A stretch of 64,000 bases of DNA from NCBI RefSeq assembly GCF_048544455.1, contig NC_133537.1, forward strand, positions 150,080,058 through 150,144,057, given 5' to 3'. This document shows positions 49,601 through 59,552 of this stretch, one piece after another. This stretch comes from Silene latifolia (Eukaryota > Streptophyta > Magnoliopsida > Caryophyllales > Caryophyllaceae). A model generated the notes under the pieces. The model was not told the origin of the DNA. It saw nothing but the letters and a program-made list of their open reading frames with translations, and searched no databases. A program made the translations under genes and the position numbers. The stretch's first letter is position 1. Each line of letters begins with the position of its first letter.

Positions 49601-50457
49601 GGCGTGTGACCTACCGTTAGAATTGTAAAAGGACAAGCTATCACCTCCAATTGGAATCACATCAAAATCATTTATGCATCTCAAGTTATAACATTTTAAA
49701 GACAACCTCTTTATAATCGAAAAAAACACAACTACTTGATTTTTTTCTAAACAACTTGAACAACAACCAAGCAAACAAAACCAGTCCAAAACTCATAAAA
49801 CCAGTATTCATAATCATATGTTACTATTTTCAAAAATCAAGCAACAACATCCATCATGCACATATATTATTTAACTCATTAGTCATGTACTAACCGCATA
49901 CTTTAAATTTTATAACTTTTCGTAACACAACATTCTCATACATTACAAATCCTATTTCCATGTTACTAATACAACAACATTACAAATACACTTCGTCACT
50001 TAAACATATTCATAATCACAAAATTCATATTCTCATGCAATTACTACCCCATCTTTTCCAATCAATTCATCCATTTCCAACACATTACTCATCATTCTCA
50101 TACACTTTTCTAACAATTCCAACCAACATTGTAAACCAACTATCATGCAACATGCTTTCAATCAACAACATACGAAATCACATTATCACCATCTTTTCTA
50201 CACATTCCCCATTCTCCACATACATACATCCACCGATTCATGCCACACATCACCATATAGATACACAATTCACAGGATAAACACATAGCGATCCCGACTC
50301 ATATCCCATGGTGACCGGTTCAAAATTGTAGGGCGAGTTCGCGACTTTAGGACGTCTCCCAAGTCTTTGCATTAGCTCCTACAACCTTTACCCCGGGTTC
50401 ATTTTAATTGACTCCCTATATTCATTGGGTTCATTGGTTACAGGTTTCAGGATCGTC
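46621..50457 (-). other. Chromovirus-like interior, strongly C-rich on the plus strand, no gene seen
   Basis: Only short frames exist, none recognisable. Base use is lopsided: 46501-46560 has 18 C and 4 G, and 48001-48060 has 20 C and 5 G on the plus strand. Seven CTCGATCGAG words lie at 49366-49537, with a TCATAACTCACTCATTACTT block beside them (49560-49690), so a promoter-like module is embedded here. Near 50280-50457 lies a leader following the PBS. Confidence 0.55.
49366..49537. repeat. Internal cluster of seven CTCGATCGAG words
   Basis: Seven copies (the first is CTAGATCGAG) with spacers of 8-40 bp, outside either LTR. It resembles the LTR clusters, suggesting a nested LTR remnant or an internal promoter. 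Confidence 0.9.
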
Positions 50458-50469
50458 GCTCTGATACCA
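50458..50469 (-). other. Primer binding site, initiator tRNA-Met type
   Basis: The minus strand reads TGGTATCAGAGC exactly, two bases inside the LTR at 50472. Confidence 0.92.
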
Positions 50470-50471
50470 TT

Positions 50472-51810
50472 TGTAACACCCCCATACTCCAAGTGCCTTA
50501 CCAGGACCACTCAGGTATAAGGATGCTACCATCTCGGTTGCCCGAGGCATGATAATCATAAGACAATGAAGAAACATACTTTATTAAATAAATTTACGTG
50601 ATTACATTACAAAACCAACTGCAAGCAAAATACAACTGTTCTCAAACTATAAACCAACTGAAAGGAACTATTCTAATAAACACAGCGGAAGACTAAAGAC
50701 TCTGATATGTGATGACTCCATCCCCAGCTAGATCCCACGCGTATCCAAGATATATCTGCCAAGCAACTGCTCACCACCCCCGAATGTATCACCATAGTTT
50801 TTAAAACATTTAAACGGGGTCAGTACTAATCACACAATCAATATAGATAACAATAATAAGATAAGCGCAGGCAATTTGAATCATCACACACACACACACA
50901 TACCACCAACTCCCATCACCTCAATATCGACGTCCCTTTGGACCAGCCCGCTGCGATGGGGGACCGGCCGTTCCCACCTAAGCCCCGCTCATCATACGAG
51001 CGATAACCCTGTCCATTAATGTGCACATCCCCTTCCGTGGCGGGTTCCACGAAGGGCGAAACTAGGGCGTGAAGTCACTCCCGCAAGTGACCCCACTCAG
51101 CCGAGAACGCATCTCGAGAGCCATAGACAACCAATCACAATCGCAATCACAATCACAATCATCATATCAAACAACTAACTACAAAGACATCACCAATATC
51201 CCATTATGGGACTAATGCGAGTAGGAAATCCTACGGAAAGCACAACAAGCAGACGGTATCTGTTTGTATCAAAACGCCTCTTCTACGAACCCTCCTCCTA
51301 TCATATAACACACATAGACCATACATCACATACTACACATAAAAACCCCCAATTCCTAAACTAGGGTTTAACCAAACTTAATTAAACATTATAAAAACTA
51401 TATTAAAAGCTTACCCTCGTCGCAAGGAATCCAACGACACGAAAAACGACAAAGACCGACCGTCTGAACTCCGGGAATTGCTAAGAATGCGATTAGGAAG
51501 ATGAAGTGGTTGCTTTCTCTTTTAAACAGGGTTTTAGGTTTTGTAAAAGTGATTTAAAACAATGACGAATATGTTTAAATACCTTAATCGCATAATTAAC
51601 AAAACCCGAGAAAACTCCCCGTAAAACCGGACACTCGATCGAGTACCCAAGGTACTCGATCGAGTACCCCCTTACTCGATCGAGTATCCCAGCTACTCGA
51701 TCGAGTACCCAACAGGTCAGAAACTATTTTAAAACGCAACTTACCCTTACTTGACAGAGTAAGGCCTACTCGATAGAGTACCCCAAGACTTATAAATACG
51801 GAGTATTACA
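50472..51810 (-). mobile_element. 5' LTR of the chromovirus-like element
   Basis: Near-identical to 44667-45999. The CTCGATCGAG cluster lies at 51631-51780. Confidence 0.9.
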
Positions 51811-52906
51811 CTCATGGCCTAGCCCGAAGGGGATGTTGGGGACCTTAGCCTGTTTCAAGGGTGGTAAGGTGTTCTTCAGGGGATTGAGTGGTAGACCTGG
51901 GAAGTAACCCTGGCGCATCAGAATGCGGTTGACTGTGAGGTTGGCAAACGGGTCACAATCAAAGGGTGTTGATTCATCGGATAGGGCATTCACAACTTGT
52001 AATCCCCACAGCTCACTGTTGTCCTCCTCAATGGCTTGGGAGGCTATTCCCTTTTTCATGACGGCTTTGATCGGGGAAGCGGGAATTTTGATAGTCTTCC
52101 CGTTGAAGGGGACTCTTATTTTCTGATGAAAGGTTGAGGTAACTGCCTTGGCGGCGTCCTAGAATCATGTTGAAAGAGGCGTCGATGTCGACTACCTGAA
52201 AACTGGTTTGCCTTTCCAAGGGTCCGATTGTAATGGTTAGGGTAATAACCCCACAACCTTACGACGAGTACCGTCATAGGCGCGTACCCCTTGATTGGTT
52301 GGGACCAAATCAGCTTCTTTGATACCTAGTTTGTGAGCCATTTTGAGGGGAATGACATTAACCACGGATCCGTCATCCAAAAGAATTATAGGCAGATTCT
52401 TTTTGAGCCACTGTACGGTGATGTATAGGGCCAGGTTATGGTTGGCTCCGAAGGGAGGGATATCTTCATCAGTGAAGATGACCGGGTTGTCCAGGTCGGG
52501 GACATCCCTTGTCATGTGTGCTACCACTTCTTCAGGGGAGGAGGTAGAGGGAACAGTCAGTTTTCCTAAGGCTTGCAGCAGAGCTTGCCGATGCTCGAAG
52601 GATGTGGCGATCAGTTGCCAAATTGAAATTTCGAATTTTTCTTTTTGCAATTGTTTGAGGATCGAATTCTCAGGAGCCTTTGGTTGAGTGTCCACGTCTG
52701 GGGCGACCTGGTCATTCGTTGTTGGAACGGCTGTTAAATTGTTCGGGTTTTGGTAGGGGCGTCCGGATCAGGTAAGATGACCGATCTCGTTTGCCTGCTT
52801 CCCCTTTCCCGGGACTATATAGACATCCTCAGCGTCGTCTCTCCAGATACTGTTGATCTCGGGATCTCGAGGGTACCTCGGAGGGGTATTCCTTGGTGGG
52901 TAGTTT
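51811..52906 (-). pseudogene. Tat element B: Gag-protease region, frameshifted
   Basis: Minus-strand pieces in order: a Gag-to-protease linker with a TGA (52768-52770) inside a TxSGR-type motif; a helix-rich FEISIWQLIATSFEHR block; VAHMTRD and FTDEDIPPFGANHN; the retropepsin active site PIILLDDGSVVNVIPL (catalytic D-x-G kept); GVRAYDGTRRKV; then a frame change near 52250 into ASFNMILGR, another change with apparent loss of a few residues near 52150, and a last frame to GLGHE at the CTCAT duplication. The aspartic protease would process Gag-Pol. Two frame changes and one stop make it inactive. Confidence 0.82.
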
Positions 52907-54162
52907 TGTTAGAAATCTATATCTCATAAACAACATATTCTTATATGTTATAATTTAATTTAGTCATAAAATTAATTTAGATCTTATGCATGCAAACAAA
53001 ATAAAATGTAGAGAAGAAATCATCATCCTTACATTGAGATTTTAGGTCAATGGGCACAAGTAAGATCTCCTTCTTACTTGTTCTTGAGTTCTCCTAATAT
53101 GGATGAACAAAGATTCAAGGATAGAATCTCTCCCAAGGAATTATACCCAAGATAACCTCCTAAAAGACTAATATTATTAATACTAGAACAATATTAATCT
53201 TAATAAAATTGACCCAAAACTATTGTTTTTATCTCTTGTATTTCGGCCAAGAGAGGAAGATATTTGGAGTTTTATTTCTCTAATTTTTCTTAGAGAGCTT
53301 TATTATTTCTTACACTAGAAATATTGTATATTGTATGAATGAATGAATTAGAGAAAAAAACTCTCCATTAGCCCCTTCAAAAACCTGTGGGAAGGAAAAA
53401 GGGGGAGCCAATGCATGGGCAAGTTTTTCTATCCAAGAAAACATAGGCTTGCATGGCTATAGCTAGGTGTAATTATTTTGTTTCCACTCAAATAATTTAA
53501 CATAATTTAAACACCATATTCCCTCCATATTTCGGTCCATATTGGATAAAATGGATTCCATTTTATCTTTGTCAATTTATCAATTTGTCACATGTCACAA
53601 GTCTTGTAAAATTGTCATGTATTTTAAACGTATTAAAAATCAACGTATTAATAAAATACGTCATGTAGAAAATCGACTTAGTAATTCACAATTACTTGTA
53701 CCAAAACACTTTACCAATTATAAATTACAACATCTTGTATTTATAATAAATTATTCATTCAGTTCAATTGTTTCCGTAAACAATAATTTCATCTAAGCAA
53801 TAAAACAATTCGATTACTTAGACCGTGTCTAATTTAATCAAATTACAACGAGACACGTAAATATTACTCCCAAAATTGTCCGTCAATTTTAAGCAATTTA
53901 ATTGACTCGTATCGTCATACGACCAATTAAATATTCAATTATGAGTGTTACCCTTTAGGTATGACATAAGGGAATCAACTGATCACCACCGTCGCATGAC
54001 AGTAGTGTCAAACTCTAGTCAGCCAATCATTACCGATATGTGTGGACCAGTTGACTGTAAAATATTACATCCCTCATGTATTCTTAAAATGAGACTTAAA
54101 CATGTGATCATCATGATCGACAGTTGTGATCGCATTATTGTCGGAGGACACATATTCCAACA
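52907..54162 (-). mobile_element. Solo copia-type LTR in Tat gag
   Basis: A 1256-bp unit from TGTTAG to CCAACA is flanked by AGTTT and AATTT, a 5-bp duplication with one mismatch. Its right end, GATCGCATTATTGTCGGAGG then ACACATATTCCAACA, matches the LTR ends of the copia at 17896-30439, so it is a related family. No PBS, PPT or internal DNA adjoins it, so it is a solo LTR left by LTR-LTR recombination. Confidence 0.87.
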
Positions 54163-55745
54163 AATTTTTGTGAGGGAAGTTTTGTGAGGGTAATTTTTGT
54201 GAGGTTGATTATTGTGAGGGTGATTATTGGGGGGTTGATTATGGTGGGGTGCATGTCAGAATGGTCGCGGGAGCAATCCTTCCTGGTGAGGGTAGTTTCG
54301 GGTGTTTGGATGATCCTCCCTCGGGCACGGTGCTGGTGTTGGTGGGTTTAAAATCAACCGGCTGTAGGCATCGTCAAGTCGAGTAATCCTTTCAGAGAGA
54401 CTGGCTATAGCCTCCTCAACCTGTTGGAACATGGCAAGCATGGTTGCGGCGCTGAACACGAATACCCCGTCCGAGGCATCCTTCTCCAAAGCATTCACTT
54501 CATTATCAATTGGTAAAATGAGGTGCGAGCAGTCTAAGGTTGGCTCATAATCGGAGATAGCATGGATTCCCAAAGGGTTTGTCTTGTTATTTGGTTTTGT
54601 TGGTGGAGGCAAAGGTAATTCCCCTTTCTCGATCATGTCCTTAATGACGTGTTTAAGCTTAAAACAGGTTTTCGTGTCATGACCTTTCCCTTGGTGGTAC
54701 TGGCAGTAGGCATTAGGGTTCCAGAAACGGGACTTCTTAGCCTCAGATGGTTCTGGAGTGGGTCCGATCGGTTGTAATTTCCCTTGGTCCATAAGCTTTT
54801 TCAGGGCGCTTGCATAAGTTGACCCTAGGTTGGTGAACACTCTTTGAGGGCGCTCAGCTCTTTTTGCGGTTGGCTCGAGGAGGTTGACCTCGTCAATTTT
54901 GTTTGTTTGACCATAAGGGCGAGATCCGGTTGATGTAGATCCCTGGTAGCCTCTACCGGTGGTTTTGGCTAGGACACCCTTTCGGAGGTCGTATTCGATG
55001 CGGGTTCCAAGGATTTGTAGATCTTGGAACGTCTTGATGTTTGGTACTTTAGTAAGTTGGCATATACCGGGCGGAGATTGTTGACGAATTTCTCTACCGA
55101 AGTTGAATCGCTTGGCTTGCTGACCAATTGAGTGCTTACTCTCCTCCAACGGATTAGGAATTCCGTGAATCCCTCCTTATCATTTTGAATGTGGACCTCC
55201 AGGGTACGGGTGTTGGACTGAATCTCGACATTGTCGGCATATTGCTTAGCAAATGCAACTGCGACCTCATCCCAGGTAGTGAGATTCTTCGGGTCCAAGG
55301 AGTAGTACCATTGGCAAGGGATCGGTTCCAGGGACGATGGAAAGATCCGGGTGAAGAGTTCTTGTTTGACCCCTTTTATGGCCATGTAGTCTTTGAAGGC
55401 TTGGATGTGATTGAGTGGGTCCTCCACTCCCTTGAATTTGGGCACATCAGTCAGTGTAAAGTTGTCGGGTAGTTCATCCCCAATGGGTTTGAATCTCCGA
55501 TTGTTTTCGAGGTGGATGTTGTTACCCCGGGCTAGGAGTTATTCTTACAAGAGTTTAAGCCTTTTCTCAGATTCATTTAAGGGCAGAGTGTTGTGTTCTC
55601 CAGTTTCCTTGTTTTCCAGGGTGTCGATACGGGTCTCAACACGGTCCAGGGTGACCTTCAGAGCAGTGAGCAGGATGGCTAGCTGGGCAGTTGTAACATC
55701 TCTGTTGTCATTGTTGTTGTTGGACGAAGTTGAAGACGGGGCCAT
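54163..55745 (-). pseudogene. Tat element B Gag, nonsense and frameshift damaged
   Basis: The ATG at 55745 starts MAPSSTSSNNNND with a coiled-coil N-terminus (LDRVETRIDTLENK). Two in-frame TAA codons follow at 55545-55547 and 55539-55541. The same frame then carries the capsid domain from about 55450 (PKFKGVEDPLNHIQAF, CQWYYSL, EFLIRWRRV). A one-base frame change near 55050 leads into the C-terminal part: SYA-type linker, IGPTPEPSE, and an atypical knuckle CQYHQGKGHDTKTC near 54710 (Cys-x2-His type used by Tat elements). A final helix lies near 54430. The reading continues past 54256 into a Pro/Ile/Thr-rich repeat, where the solo LTR was inserted. Confidence 0.83.
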
Positions 55746-55814
55746 GTGTGGACAGCGGGCCGCCCACGGGGGCGCTTGGTGAAGGGGCTCGAAAACAAGC
55801 GTTTGCATTTTGTA

Positions 55815-55825
55815 TGGAGTCGCCA
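55815..55825 (-). other. Primer binding site, tRNA-Arg-like as in Tat/Ogre elements
   Basis: The minus strand reads TGGCGACTCCA, matching the first 11 bases of the Arg-type PBS I recall for Ogre/Tat elements. It lies about ten bases inside the LTR end TTTCCCA. Confidence 0.7.
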
Positions 55826-56468
55826 CCAATTTTTATGGGAAATTGGAACCGTTCGAATACCTCGTGTCATGTCAAGACACAAAGTAGAGACATGAACACT
55901 AAGCAATCGTTACCCTTAGCATTCTATGTCTAGAATGACTCTCGTGGATGCCAATGAACACGGGTGCTCACGGAGATCTGGAGTAAGGGGTGAGGGTACG
56001 TATTAGGAAGCTCTTTTGATCGAACACCTAATCCCGCCCGCCTCGATAGCGGCCTCTACTAATGATTAGGGAAGTTATTCGTACTCGATATATCGTCGGC
56101 TATATGCATGCAATGCAACATCCATAGATTAATCCTAACATGTGAAGAATTAGGCTAAGTCGGTTGACACGTAATTTAGCATACAATTGATGTCGAAGTT
56201 GAGATTTAATGCTCATTTACATGTGAAAACATACAAATGATAAAAGAAATACAATAAATATGAACTACAATAACGAAAATTACATTAATTACATTGGATT
56301 AGACGATTTATGTCGAAAATACCTTTAAAACGGATGATTTGATAAAAAAAAAAAATAAAAAGAATAAAGAAATAAATTACGAACAAGTCAGAAGGTGATA
56401 TTACGGATATTAGTAGATTAATACGTAAACTAATTAAACTAGGTCAAGGCAGAAAAGGAGTTCAGAGA

Positions 56469-56556
56469 CAGAACTCATCCTGGAACAGGCGCAGCAGGAC
56501 TGCGCCCTCTGGAAGAGGCGCAGCAGTTGCTGCGTCTGTTCCAAGGGTGAGTTCTG
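56469..56556. repeat. Compound inverted repeat in Tat LTR
   Basis: Outer arms CAGAACTCA..TGGAACAG (56469-56488) pair with CTGTTCCA..TGAGTTCTG (56536-56556). Inside are GCGCAGCAGGACTGCGC and GCGCAGCAGTTGCTGCGTC, each self-complementary. The whole 88 bp could fold into a three-hairpin cross. Confidence 0.88.
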
Positions 56557-57099
56557 GCTGTGAAGCCGGAACTGCAAACCGTTAATGTTAATTGATGAAT
56601 TTATGGATTGATTAGATTATGTACTCGGATGAAAGTGATTAATAGATTATTTAGCATGTGATTGAAGTCATAAAACAGTAAAACATGGTTAAGACGGAAA
56701 TAAGACGGATTAATTATGTGAAGGGTCGATGTTAATGAATGATTTATTAAACTAACTGAACGAATTATTAACTAAACACGATGAATTGACGATGAATTAA
56801 TGACTAAACAGATGAAAATATATCAACAATGAATCCCAGAAACTCAATATGAACGAATTGAATTTCTAAAACCCGAATTGAATTTAATGACGAAAAACCC
56901 GCAAATATTGATTATTAGGGATTTAAGTCGGTTTTATGACGAATTAAAACATGTTAATGATGATGGATAATATGTACATGCGAATTATTAAACTACCATG
57001 TGAACGAATTAATGACGAACAAAACAAAAGAAATTAATTTTATACGAATTACAGAGGACGGAGGAAGAAGAAAAGAAGCGAAGGCTGCGGCGGCCTCAC

Positions 57100-57157
57100 G
57101 AAGAGGCGCGCAGATCGCTGCGCTCCTTCGAAGAGGCGCAGCAGTTGCTGCGTCTTT
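57100..57157. repeat. Second pair of GAAGAGGCGC-type inverted repeats in Tat LTR
   Basis: GAAGAGGCGCGCAGATCGCTGCGCTCC followed by a second copy with GCGCAGCAGTTGCTGCGTC. The first, 57100-57126, is written here only by its key parts: GCGCAG, GATC, CTGCGC. Confidence 0.85.
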
Positions 57158-57605
57158 TCTCGACGTCTGTCTACTGGAAATCCGCAAAAAAGGTTTTAAA
57201 GACGGTTTTAGAAATCGGTTTTAATGAGATACTTTCGACATAAACCTTACAATTATTATATAATAATAAAATACAATAAATAAAGAGAGATTATACACCC
57301 TCAGACTTACATGTTGACGGAACGAGAAGAACTAAGAAGATCGATTAGTGATGCTCGACGCGAATGCAAGGAAAGAGTGCCCTCGTAAGAGGAAAACGAT
57401 TTAAACAGATTGATTAATTAGATTGATTGAGTGTAGTGGTCAAATTGGTCGGTCATGCAACGGAGAGGCCGGTACCGGAAGATCCGAGCTTACGTGGTCG
57501 GAAGTCCAAGCACGTAGGCGCCAATTAGTAAGAACAAAGTCTAGAATTCAAAGGGAGAAGAGAAGGGCGGACACTCGCGTGAGAAATATGAGGAGCGAAG
57601 GCTCC

Positions 57606-57613
57606 TATTTATA
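57606..57613 (-). promoter_or_regulatory. TATA box of the Tat LTR
   Basis: The minus strand reads AGTATAAATAGGAGCC. It lies about 110 bp downstream of the 57721-57775 word pair on the element's strand. Confidence 0.65.
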
Positions 57614-57720
57614 CTAATCACACGGAGGAATTATGGTAAGACTAGGATACGGAAGGAAAGATCCGGAAATAACCGACTTAGGTTAAACGCGGAAACTTGG
57701 ACAAAAAGAAAACCCTGGGA

Positions 57721-57780
57721 AAAGGCGCAGCGAGTGCTGCGTCCCTTGGAAGAGGCGCAGCACCTGCTGCGTCCTTTCCC
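57721..57780. repeat. Pair of GGCGCAGCR..TGCTGCGTCC words upstream of the Tat LTR TATA box
   Basis: AAAGGCGCAGCGAGTGCTGC and GAAGAGGCGCAGCACCTGCT-GCGTCC, both self-complementary around their centres. The TATA box is at 57606-57613. Confidence 0.88.
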
Positions 57781-58355
57781 GGGTAGGCTCCTCTGCGCGT
57801 AGAAAACGCGTTTGACAGCCTGTCGTATTTTAGGCATAACTTTCTCTACAAGACTCGGATTAAGGTGATTTCGGTGGCGTTGGAAAGCTAAGAAAGAGAT
57901 CTAGAACTTTCTGTGAAATAGGCCTGACCCATAAAAGTCGTTATGACCTCGTAAAATGGGCCTAAAGGTCGGGTTATCATTTTAACTAAATGAAATGCAC
58001 ATTTTGTAATGTAAACTTTTAGTTTAGCCTAATGAAGTGACATGAGACTCAAAATGAGATATAATCATGACATTTTATGACATCCTAACCTTAGGTGGAC
58101 AAGCACATTGCTTTGACTCGGGATTTGACGGTTTTAAGAAATGAAGACGGTTTTTGACCCGGACTCCAAATGTACTCTAATTACTGCCAAAACGACCGTA
58201 TCCGCGCGTAGATGACAACTAAGAGGTAGACATTAGTATTTGAGCAATCACTTGACGATAATCTTACGAACTGTCACAAATCGTTCCGCGTACCAAACAT
58301 GCGGCCCAATCATCACCGGGTGGTTTGCGGGAGGTGCAGAAACGAGGTGTCTACA

Positions 58356-58620
58356 GAGCCCCCACTTTGACTGAGGCTTGGACAAGGCGAAAGTCAAAGT
58401 ATAGCCATCAGGTCAATCGAAGATTACAACCTGACGACTATGGCGACGCGAGGCGCTCAAGGGGGTCCGAGCCAAGGACTGTCGTCGGGAACATTTTAGA
58501 GTCCTGTCGACTTTCGGGGAGGGTCGTTTAAAGTCCATTAGACTACGTAAGGAGGCTCGCCAGCCATAAGAAGAGACCATACCTGAGACTTCTTTCTCGA
58601 GATGCTTCCGGAGTTGCGTA
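58356..58620 (-). other. PPT and conserved 3' block of Tat element A
   Basis: A PPT (58356-58370) is preceded by the block shared with 7411-7637. Next comes one copy of the unit that is tandemly repeated at 6445-7410 (GGCTCGCCAGCC near 58554, ATGCTTCCGGAG near 58600). Confidence 0.8.
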
Positions 58621-59260
58621 GGAGCTAAGGTTGAGCATGGGAGCTAAGGGTAAGCGTAGGAGCTAAGGGTAAGACCTAAAAGATATATAAGGATTGGTAC
58701 TAGGGTATGGGGCCCTAAAGGAAAGCATTGACGGGAAGGAGGCCTAAAGTAAGTTCAACTTAAGGGGTAACCAAGGTTTAGGTGTAGGAACTCTAAGGAA
58801 AAGTGATCCTAAAGGAATATGATCCTAAAAGGAAAAGGTGATCCTAAAAGAATATGATCCTAAGGGTAAAAGTATGTGAACTCTAGGGAGTTTGGGAACT
58901 TAAAAGAAGCTATGTGTGTGAACCTGGGTGTACGAACCTAAAAGGACGGCTGGTATGGGAACTTAAAGGCTTATGAACCTAATAGGAATTGGGATCCTAG
59001 GGTTAAGTTTAGGAACTACTGGGTTACTAATTGTTGTTTTGGACACATGCATCCAAGCTTCCTATGGTATGGGAACTTCAAAAGGATTTATGGGTTTATG
59101 AACCTAAGGACGTTGGTGTGGGAGCTTAAAGGCTTATGAACCTAAAGGAAGCCATTTTGGGATCTAAGAATCTAGGGGTAAGAATCCTAACTTTGGGTTT
59201 ACGAACCTAAGGAAGGAGGCGCTGGTTTGGGAACTTCTGGAGAATGACACCTTTGCCGAA
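58600..59260. repeat. Irregular short repeats (GGAACCTAAAGG / TATGAACCTAA)
   Basis: The phrases GAGCTAAGGGTAAG, GATCCTAAAGG, GGGAACTTAAAGG and TTATGAACCTAA recur in loose order at intervals of 20-60 bp. No reading frame survives. Confidence 0.75.
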
Positions 59261-59316
59261 CTCTATTAGGAAACAATAATATTGAGGATAGCAGGACAAC
59301 GGTAGAAACTGCTGGG

Positions 59317-59552
59317 GAATCTGCTTGCGTCGGTCTCAAGCGAACTCTGGCAAAAGCTTGAGGTTGAATCTGCTTGCGTCGGTCTCAAGCGAACTCTTGT
59401 TGGGGAATATATTGACGATTAGGAACATCTTGATCGTCATGGAAGAAATCTTGAGTGAGCAATCGCAAAAATCTTCATACTGGGACAAATATTTTGACGA
59501 CTAGGAACATCTTGATCGTCATGGAAGAAATCTTGAGTGAGCAATCGCAAAA
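59317..59552. repeat. Two adjacent duplicated blocks
   Basis: GAATCTGCTTGCGTCGGTCT with CAAGCGAACTCT occurs at 59317-59350 and 59366-59398. A second block containing AGGAACATCTTGATCGTCAT and GAGTGAGCAATCGCAAAA occurs at 59412-59470 and 59494-59552. Confidence 0.9.

Larger units (their letters stand above)
44667..51810 (-). mobile_element. Chromovirus-like Ty3/gypsy element, no recognisable coding
   Basis: LTRs 44667-45999 (1333 bp) and 50472-51810 (1339 bp) begin TGTAACACCC and end GTATTACA on the plus strand and are nearly identical apart from small indels. The TSD is CTCAT at 44662-44666 and 51811-51815. The PBS, TGGTATCAGAGC (50469-50458), lies next to the right LTR. A PPT-like AAGGAGGGAAGAC, preceded by AACTTCGGGGACGAAGTT, lies next to the left LTR, so the element is on the minus strand. 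The hairpin plus PPT is typical of Tekay/Del-like chromoviruses (from memory). The 4.5-kb interior holds no recognisable Gag or Pol. Confidence 0.85.
55836..58355 (-). mobile_element. Tat LTR (about 2.5 kb) shared by internal regions on both sides
   Basis: The minus strand starts TGTAGACACC at 58355 and ends TTTCCCA at 55836. On its left side (lower coordinates) the Tat PBS and gag follow. On its right side (higher coordinates) a PPT, CAAAGTGGGGGCTC, precedes it. The TATA box is TATAAATA at 57613-57606. Three clusters of paired GCGCAGCA..TGCTGCG words lie at 56485-56550, 57100-57157 and 57721-57775. Short T/A-rich runs occur near 56343. Confidence 0.82.
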
